DNA of 64,000 nucleotides from Lactarius indigo (Eukaryota > Basidiomycota > Agaricomycetes > Russulales > Russulaceae), in assembly GCA_025766275.1 (NCBI GenBank), contig JAFKAC010000002.1:1550001-1614000 (forward strand). The letters run 5' to 3'. Positions 56,813-64,000 of this stretch are shown here, one piece after another. Within the stretch, counting starts at the first letter, position 1, and the number at the start of each line of letters is the position of its first letter. The translations under genes were made by a program, and so were the position numbers. The notes under the pieces were generated by a model. That model was not told the DNA's origin and ran no database searches. It was given only the letters and a program-made list of their open reading frames with translations.

Positions 56813-58746
56813 TTAGGCCCACCCCGGATGAACGGACGCTCCCATGGGAAGGGAAGTTTGGATGCGTTCTATGAGCGCTCGCTTCATGAATTGCTCTTCG
56901 GCGAGCACCCGAGTTGTCTTTCGCGATACGTGTTGGTTAGCGCGCGTGTTACGGTACGCAAACGATGAGGGACGCACACGTAGGAAACGGTCAAGATCGA
57001 TCCGTCCAGCATTGAGCGCGCGGTGGAGGTGGTATATCGTGTCTTCAATCGCGTTGTCTTCGGCGACGAGGTCGACAAGTCTGCGCGGTTATACAATAAA
57101 TGCGTCACCACTACTACGTAACAGCAAAGAATCGGAGGCACGCACTGATTGTGCACGATCGATGTCGAGCATACGAGTTCGTCAACGGGCGGATCACCTT
57201 TGCGCTTCAGTTCGGCGACCCCTCGCTCAGCCGCGTCGACGGCCTCCCGCAGCCGCGTCGCCACACCACGGCACACGTCCCTCACGGCCTCGAGCCGGCC
57301 CATCTCGTCCCGGATTGCCGGGACTCCCGTAAGAAGGTCCGCCTGCTGTGCACGCAGACGCTCGCCATCCAGCGTCATCGCCTGTGAGACTGATGCGAGT
57401 TCCGTCCGTAGCTTATCAGTGCACCCGCGCGTGGAGCTGTAGTAGTTCCGGATTTGGTGGACGTGGTGGCGCCACTTGGGCGGGTGGTGGCGGCTGCGGG
57501 TCTTCTACCGTGGCGTCTTCATCGAGCAGATTCGGACGGGGCGGAGCTAAAGCAACAGTACTCTGTTGTGGTGGCGGCGGCGGTGGATGGGGCGGGACTG
57601 GCGGGTGTTCGTAGACAGGAAAAGGCGGCGGTGGAGGAATCGGGGCTAGTCCGGACACAGGAGAGGGAGAATGGGGCAATTGACCCGGAGGAAGTGCGTA
57701 CCGAGATGAAGAAGCACCTTCCGGGAGTTGTACTGAATGGGTGGGTCGCTGCCAGGGGGATCCGATCGACGAAGGTCTATTGTGGAAGTGAGGTGGAGCA
57801 GGGCTGTGCAAGGACTGCGAAGGCGATGAAAATAGAGGTGGGGGTAGAGGTGGCTTCGGAGGAGGGCTCGGCTGTTACGTAACGTGTGTGAGCGGACGGA
57901 ACACGGAATCGGGAATGATCGGCTCACAACGTGAATAGGGCTGTGATTATCAGAGTGGGGGGTTTGGACCGAAGTAGGCAATGCATACGGAACTACGGGA
58001 GTGATTGAACTCGGCGGCTTTGGTGGGATCGTTGGTCGAGAAGGAGAAGCGACCGGCGATCCGACCGGAGGGGGTGACTGTACAGGGGGAGGGTGAGGAA
58101 CGGGGGGTGGTGGGCGAGAAACTTGAGAGGGTCTCGAGCCTGATGAGGGCCCAGACTGTTGCTTTGGCTTTGAATAGACAGGAGGTTCGTGCGAGAAGTA
58201 GTGTTGCAAGGCCTGGACAAGTGATGGCAAATCGCATCCCTAAAAGTTATTTTGTCGTAGATCTACAGACTCAGATTGGGGCGATGTCACCTTGACGCAC
58301 CTCACTTTTCTTTTCCCAGTTCGAGAGGTAATCGATTTTGCAAAGCCCACTGACATCGATGTATTTGCCTGGCCGCACGAGCATTTCTGAGGTGGGCACG
58401 ACGAACGCTAGGGGTGGTTCGCGAGGGTACTGGCGTGTGACCCATATTGCAATGGGGATGTGGTACGAGGCCTGGCGATAGGTTATTGGCAAAAGGCCAT
58501 GCACGCAGAGAAGGAGCTGAGTGCGGCCGTCGTCATAAGCTGTGGTGGGTAGCAATGGAAGTGTAAGAGAGGAAGGTAAGGAACTGGTCTGGACACTGAA
58601 CTATAGATATCTGTCTTTGGGCGGAGGGTGGTGTAGGCTGATAAGGTGGAATCGACGTCTGAAAAGACCCTGTCTCGGTCGTCATAAGTGGCGATGTTTT
58701 GGCGGAGCCATTTCTGAGTGAGATTAAGAGAGTCTGACGATGACAT
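56813..58746 (-). CDS. VPS23: ESCRT-I subunit Vps23/TSG101
   Basis: Vps23 recognises ubiquitylated cargo and starts ESCRT sorting at endosomes. The ATG at 58746 gives MSSSDSLNLTQKWLRQNIAT. The UEV domain (about residues 5-130) contains DGRTQLLLCVHGLLPITYR, YHIPIAIWVTRQYPREPPLA and VRPGKYIDVSG. A long proline-rich linker follows, then a coiled coil (MTLDGERLRAQQADLLTGVP, MGRLEAVRDVCRGVATRL) and the Steadiness box (EDNAIEDTIYHLHRALNAG, IDLDRFLR, EEQFMKRALIERIQTSLPMG). TAA is at 56813. Introns join in phase at DIY-TYDDG, KKSE-GCDLPS and FLR-TTRVLA. One extra base (plus-strand A at 57418) breaks the frame at the end of the proline-rich part. Removing it gives HARVHDKLRTELASVSQAM. Confidence 0.88.
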
Positions 58747-59610
58747 CCTCGTCGTCCTCCTTAGACGCGCCGCAACACACAGCAGGACGGCGGCGGCGGC
58801 GGCGACGGCGGGCAGCTGGACCGGCAGGGAGGGTTTGGTTCTCCGCGCTAACGTAGCCAAACCCGCGGCGTCGTCGGACTGGTTCGCTAAATACTGGGGC
58901 CCGATTTACCCTTTTGGTAAAGTACGAAACGCCCTGTACAAGGGCCCGGGTGCCGGCGTAGAGACCAAAACGAGAGTCATAATCGGAGGTATAGGGAGCG
59001 CCGGAACGGCGTTTTTTACTGAGTTGCCTAATTGGGTACCTTCAAGGGAAGGTTGGCGGGCACAACACAGCGCTCGCCAATTGCCCTCGAAAGTCCAGAA
59101 CTGGTCATCATGCAGTGTACCCTCGTTCTAGATCCTCTGTCCTTTCCTGCACACGGCAGGTAAACCGGTCTTGTGGTGCTTCACGAAAGGTGCGAGAGTG
59201 GCTTCTTGCACTGGGCACCCCCATTCCCGATGGTTGGCGACAGTCCACATCATTCACTTCCCATAATCGTCCTGGTCTCTAACGCTCTCGTCAACCTTGT
59301 GGACCAGCCCGACGGGATCTCTCCATCTCCATCTTGTCCATCTTCCCCCTTTTCACCAATTCTACGGACCCTTTTTCCCCCTTTCCGGCCTCTTTCAGAT
59401 ATCGGCGCTTCTCGGTTTCGCGACAAACCGTTACTTGTCAGTACGTTCATGACTGCCAGTTTACTACTCTGCCCCTCCTCGGACCACCGCCCGTCATCTA
59501 TATAACAGTCCGTCCGTCCGGGTCACTTACGTTCTTACTTCCTCTTCCTTGTCCTGCGCTCCGTCGCTCCACCTCCTCTCTCTCTTCATCCCCAAAACTC
59601 CTTTCTTCTC
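58747..59610. promoter_or_regulatory. divergent promoter region between VPS23 and the TEA factor gene
   Basis: This is an 864-bp spacer between divergent starts. The half nearest the TEA gene (about 59320-59610) is very pyrimidine-rich on the plus strand (ctccatctccatcttgtcc and similar), as is common in leaders of fungal regulatory genes. An ATG-initiated frame at about 58752-59131 is short and unrecognised. Confidence 0.5.
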
Positions 59611-61288
59611 ATGGCCATGTCTCCATCACCAAAGCCCTCTCGGAGAGATGCAAGGGCTTCTCCATCTCCATCTGGCCAGAGGACCCTCACTCCTCAACGA
59701 AAACACCGAAAAATGCTCAAAGACGGCACCAGTGAGGTATGGCCTGAGAGTGTTGAGAAAATTTTCGTCGACGGTGCGTTGGTCCCTTCATCATCTCTCG
59801 GTCGTCTTATCTTTATGTGTGTGTCACTTCAGGGCTCCGACAATACTGGGAGTCGCCTTGGGCTACCTACTCTCGAGGTCGTAGCAGATGGCGGAACCAA
59901 TTTCTTGTGGATTACCTCAAGGAAGCAGGAATAGAACGTTCGAAGAAGCAAGTCGCGAGTCACATTCAAGTTTTGCGAAACATGTGGAAAGGCGAGAAGG
60001 GTGTGTACCGCCACTGTGACTCATTCATGACGCGTCTCAAAAATTTTCCCCTTCGCTTGTAATCAGAATACCAATTGGTTGCTGGAGGCGAAGAGCTTTT
60101 CCAGGAGAACGGTTTACTTGCTCATAAACCCAGTCTTTCGCGCATCACTCAGTCCGACGTGCGTGTGAAGGAAGAGCAGAGGGACGGGCAATCACCGTTC
60201 GCGCGTCGCACCACACCCTCCGACTCTGGCGACTTCGCATCTGAGAGTGACGCTATGAGTCTTGAACCGCTCCATCCGTTGGATATGCCCACCGATCGTA
60301 CCTCGGGCGCATTCCTCGCGCCACTCCCTCTTGGGCACCCTTCTCACCCTAGAAGTTCCATCAAAGATGAGGGTTTTGACCTTACTCTTCCTTTTCCGTC
60401 AACCCTATCCTCGTCCTCGTCCTTCATGGCTTCCAGTGTCTCGCCGCCGCTTCTAGTGCGGAACAGCGTCACTGCTATCTTACTTTCTGCTGCCGGCATG
60501 CAGCCACTGGTTGTCAACGTCGGCCGATCCGCATCGCCATCGTCACTGCTTCCGAGTTACCCTTCACACGCTTCTATCCACATCAAGCTCTCCCTTTCAT
60601 CCCTTCATGATGTGTCGAGCCCACCCACGTTGCATGGTTTCTCAGGTACCGTGACCTTTGCCGCGCCTTGGGCCTCTGTGGCGCAGTGCACGACTCGGTT
60701 GTATGCCGGCGGTGTTTGCGAGTCGATAGAACAAGCCTACTTTGATCCTGTGGCACCGCTTTCCCCTGTGTCCATGACAGCGGTTACGGTGCCACTACCG
60801 GAGTCACCGCTATCCAGCTGTAGATGGGGGAGCATAGGTGGGTTGTCATGGTCCGATGGCGTGCGCCTCGCTGCTAACACGTGGCTTTTTTCACAGGCGT
60901 GGAAATCCGCATCATCCAGCAGATCATCGTCGACAACGAGGAGCTCGCGTGCATCACTTATGACCTCACTCGGACCGCTAACGGACCGCCAACCGCCGAG
61001 GTCGTGAGGGTTTCCCAAGGCCAGGGGCAGCAGCATCTCCCCGTCCCCGCATCTACGCCAGCTACGACTGCTCTTTCCGAGTCCGTCTCGTTTTTGAGCT
61101 TGGGAAATGGCAACTGGAACTCTGGGGCATCGTACGCCCAGTACGCTCCTTACATTCCCCGCTCGCAAGAGCCCCGCGGCATGTATTCCCCTTACACGTC
61201 TTTTGGCAGCTCCTCGTCTGGTTTCTCGAATAGCGGCGAGCAGCAGTATATTCAGACACAGTACACTCCGTCTGTTCTCTTCTCATAG
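59611..61288 (+). CDS. TEA/ATTS-domain transcription factor (TEAD/AbaA/Tec1 family)
   Basis: The gene has four exons (59611-59773, 59833-60000, 60067-60837, 60897-61288) totalling 1494 nt, giving 497 aa with all junctions in phase. The TEA DNA-binding domain spans about residues 33-108: QRKHRKMLKDGTSEVWPESV, RSRWRNQFLVDYLKEAGIE and RSKKQVASHIQVLRNMWKGE. The last part is the recognition helix. The second intron directly follows it. The rest has acidic/Ser-rich and Pro-rich segments and a C-terminal Tyr/Ser/Gln-rich tail (YAQYAPYIPRSQEPRGMYSP) that could be activating. Relatives control filamentous growth or spore development in ascomycetes. The role in this organism is unknown. There is no frame break. 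Confidence 0.9.
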
Positions 61289-61676
61289 GTTACCTGTTTA
61301 CCATACCCACTGCTATCTACAGGCCCCCATCTACTACCCGCTCGCAAAAGACGCCTTAGTGTCGTTTCTTTCTGTATCTCTTGTTGGAGCTTAGGGACAT
61401 TGTGTGCATCGAGAGGACCACTTTACGAACTTTTTACATCTTTTCCTTTTATCTTACTGGTTATTTAGTCGTCCTGCATCTCCCTCCCAGCCGTGTCCGC
61501 ACACTGTATTTCGTATCTTCTGTAGATTAGCTAGCCCCCCCCCCCCTTTCGAACTCGGCCACCACCACCTGTATATCACCATCTTTTCACACGTACTCTC
61601 CTCCGATATACATATTTTGTCTGGACTCTAAAAAATGAACTTTCTATTACCACCCCCCCATATTTTTCTACCCTCT
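61289..61676. terminator. convergent 3' region of the TEA gene and NOC3
   Basis: This 388-bp spacer between two stop codons is T/C-rich with a run of C at about 61533-61543 and several AT-rich patches. Both 3' UTRs and polyadenylation sites must lie here, so transcripts may overlap. I see no discrete motif to assign. Confidence 0.4.
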
Positions 61677-64000
61677 TTAGGTGCGCACGTAATCCACAAG
61701 GTTCACCGCGACCTCGCGCACCTGCGCGTCCATGTGAGCCGTCCGAAGCAGATGTAATTCGTATGCACTCGTCGTGAAAGGGTTGCTCAGCTGCGGGTCC
61801 TCGACGTCGGGGCGATACACGCCGTCTACAGTCCGCTCCTCAGTCGAGAGCAGCGCCTCGAGCCGCGGCTCGCGCGCTACCAACCGCGCGACGAACTCCA
61901 GAGCGCGCTGCGCGACTGCGCTTGGCCAGTGCAGCGCCGCCGTCAACAAGCGTTTAGCGAATGCCGCCGTGCGCCAAGGTGGCACAGTGGCGCGCGGCGT
62001 AAATGCGAGGTGCAGTGCGTGGAAGAGCAGGTCACTCGTAGTCGCAGTCGTAGTTGCCGCCGCCGTAGCCGCAGTGCCTGCAATGCGGGGCTGTCGTGGC
62101 GGCGCGACGTCGAGTTCGGGCGCTAAAGTGAGCGACTGGACCAGGGCGTACAATTGCGTATCGAAGTCGCTCAGGTCCATGTTGAGCGCTTCGCCTGATA
62201 GGGTGAAAAGGTAGAGGAGTGTGCGGTGCCGTCCCGTCTGACTGACAGAGCGGGCGTTACGCACCTTGTCCGGAGAGGAGTTCGTATGCCGTAATGATGC
62301 ATGATAGCTGGAGCCGGACGTGTTCAACGTGCGCGGCTGGCCCGTGCAAATTTTCTGGTGGGGTCGCGTCTTTCTCGCCCCCGTTGGCGTGAGGCATGCG
62401 CGTGACCAAATCTTTCAGTACCCGCATCAGGTCCCGGAAGAAATCGACGCTGACGAGATGGGCGTATCTTGAGATGCCCTGAAGCGCGGCAGGGAGCAAC
62501 GGAGTCGGTACCGGGTTCTTCAGTATGCGGAAGTACAATACAAACAAGAGTTTCAGGGTTTCTGTGTGCTTGACACGGCCGCGTATAATTGACAGATCGA
62601 AGCAGAGAGAACCCGTCAAGACTTACGTTTGAAGCGCGTTCTTCTTTGTCCACACTAGCTTCGGCCTCCTTCAGTTCCTTCTCAATCTCCTTCTTTTCCT
62701 TCAGAGCTTTCTTTGCCTTTTTGCTAAGATGGCTAGACTCCGCTCCTTTTACTTTCGACTTCTTCCGTTGGTTTAACTTCTCCCGCTTGATCTCTTCACG
62801 TTCTGCCCTTGCTTCTGACGCGCGTACCCCAAGTTCGGATTTGAGTCGGAGATGCAGAAGGCATGTCAAAACGTTCGGGTGCACGGCAAAGTGACGCTCT
62901 TTGATCATACGGTTCAGAAGCCGCACTATCTCGAGCGACGGGACGCCAGTCTTATCCGCGCGGAACACAGATATGACACTGTCCAGGCAAAGATTTGATG
63001 CCTGCACGACAAGGGTCGAATGGGGTTCACACGTGTGTAACGAGAAGGGTCACAGCACCTCATCCCATGACTTTTTGCTTAGCCGAGCTACGATGGCACT
63101 CATTATGTTAACGCGAAAATTGAAGTGAGTGACCTCGACGAAAAGGGTGCACAAGCATTGTAGGGCGATGCTTTCTAAGCCCGATTTTGCTGCGAAATCA
63201 GATGTGGGCATCATCTTCTGAGGACTGGACAGAAAATTCAATGTCGCCTACCCTTCAGCTCTCCGTCAAGACATTTGAGGTAGTTTTGGTACACGCCGAC
63301 GAGACCTTGTTCCCATTCACGGGTACGGGCAACCATCTGGCTGACCTTCTCCGCTTTTTCTTTGTCAGTTAGCTCGCGGATGCGGTAGCCGGGGACGATG
63401 TCCTTAAAAACAGCCAGCTGCGACAACATCGCTAACTTGCGGATATGGGGGTCATTAGCGACGGGTTCGGGTCGGGTCGGGCTTGATACCTCGTGCAAAG
63501 AGAAGGTGTGAAGCCGCCGTAAGAGACCGAGCTGCAAATCGCCTCAGTCGCGATTAGAAGGATATGAGTTGGGAGCCTCACACTATTTTCGGGATCCGCA
63601 ACGATTTCCTGGCAGATGCTAGCGATTTGCTCCTCCGCGAGTTGTATTCGTAGTTTTCTTGACCGGGTGCCGATGACATCGATGACGGATAGCCGTCCGA
63701 AACGAGCACCTGTTGTGATGTCCTCTCTCGGCGATTCGGGCTCGAGCATGCTCTCCAGAGTATTCTCCTCCTCGCTCTCCTCCTCAGACTGCGCCTTCAC
63801 TACTGGCCTGTGACCAGTTTTTTGTATTTGACCATCGAGGAGCTTAATTGGTAGTCGGTCAATGACAGAATCTCCCTCTGACCACGATGGTCGCCTCCCT
63901 CGTGGGACAGCCTCATAAAACATCTCGGCGTCCGAATCCGTTCCCGCTCGTTTCGCGCGTGGGCGATGTCCAGCAGACTCTGGTGGTTCGTCTTCTTCCG
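61677..64000 (-). CDS. NOC3: NOC3, nucleolar complex protein 3 (N-terminus off the window)
   Basis: Noc3 acts with Noc2 in 60S ribosome assembly and export and is also linked to replication licensing. The gene reads leftward from beyond 64000 and stops at 61677. Family blocks in order are acidic KAQSEEESEEENTLESMLEP, DPHIRKLAMLSQLAVFKDIV, PGYRIRELTDKEKAEKVSQM, REWEQGLVGVYQNYLKCLD, LCTLFVEVTHFNFRVNIM, VRLLNRMIKERHFAVHPNVL, a charged coiled coil (KKAKKALKEKKEIEKELKEA), ETLKLLFVLYFRILKNP, ISRYAHLVSVDFFRDLMRVL and the C-terminal CBF/Mak21 region ending VAVNLVDYVRT. One intron joint (at ERASN|ETLKLL, about 62560-62625) is off by one base. Introns are short and typical. Confidence 0.9.

Noticed and set aside
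58752..59131. A plus-strand frame with SSDWFAKYWGPI that briefly resembles mitochondrial pyruvate carrier sequence (WGP).
   Set aside because: Only a few residues agree, hydrophobic segments are missing, and it has no splice support. It overlaps the divergent promoter.
1..64000. CRISPR arrays, bacterial operons, phage or plasmid features.
   Set aside because: The window is spliced fungal nuclear DNA. No regularly spaced repeats or prokaryotic gene signals were seen.

Overview
The window is eukaryotic and almost certainly from an agaricomycete fungus (Basidiomycota). Genes are split by many short introns (mostly 45-65 nt, donors often gtgcgt or gtgagt, typical fungal branch sites), intergenic spaces are short, and the gene content is fungal: UFD1, CCT4, an AP-1 beta adaptin, an Src1/Heh inner-nuclear-membrane protein, a TEA-domain regulator, NOC3, a GPI-anchored cupredoxin, a wax-synthase-type MBOAT and P450s. 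Identifications rest on reading translated segments, not on database searches.

Layout. 1-5.9 kb: dense housekeeping genes: UFD1 (minus, cut by the window edge), CCT4 (plus) from a shared 141-bp spacer, and a RAP1GDS1-like armadillo protein (minus). 6.5-21.3 kb: a region shaped by a roughly 3.2-kb dispersed duplication. Each copy has a P450 facing an APC15-like gene. In copy A (6.5-9.7 kb) the P450 is broken. In copy B (16.8-20.1 kb) the P450 is intact (7 exons, 545 aa) but the APC15-like gene is broken. Between the copies lie an intact MBOAT/wax synthase, about 3.5 kb without a recognisable gene, and a decayed DUF300/TMEM184-type transporter. An OTU deubiquitinase and the AP-1 beta subunit follow. 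24-40.7 kb: a repeat-rich accessory island built from tandem and nested segmental duplications. It carries two copies of an RMP1/NEPRO-like gene (one degraded), three copies of an unrecognised gene with a CTGSTSNGPPTWDT signature, other duplicated orphan fragments, and a clear 884-bp pogo/Tigger-type DNA transposon whose pre-insertion sites survive in the sister repeats. 41.7-64 kb: mostly housekeeping again: cupredoxin, an Mso1-like exocytosis protein, mitochondrial sulfide:quinone oxidoreductase, Src1/Heh, ESCRT-I Vps23/TSG101, a TEA transcription factor and NOC3 (cut by the right edge).

The most unusual signal is not a gene. Many conserved reading frames are broken by a single extra base, and where the break can be localised the extra base is usually an A or T inside a CpG, giving CAG or CTG. 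It occurs in essential genes (CCT4, AP-1 beta, VPS23), so a methylation-linked sequencing or consensus artefact is the leading explanation, but it should be settled with reads and cDNA because it also affects which P450 and APC15 copies are called dead.

Functionally the housekeeping genes cover proteostasis (UFD1, CCT4, OTU), trafficking (AP-1 beta, Mso1-like, Vps23), the nuclear envelope and nucleolus (Src1, NOC3, RMP1-like), sulfide oxidation (SQR) and transcriptional regulation (TEA). There is no evident secondary-metabolite cluster beyond the duplicated P450.
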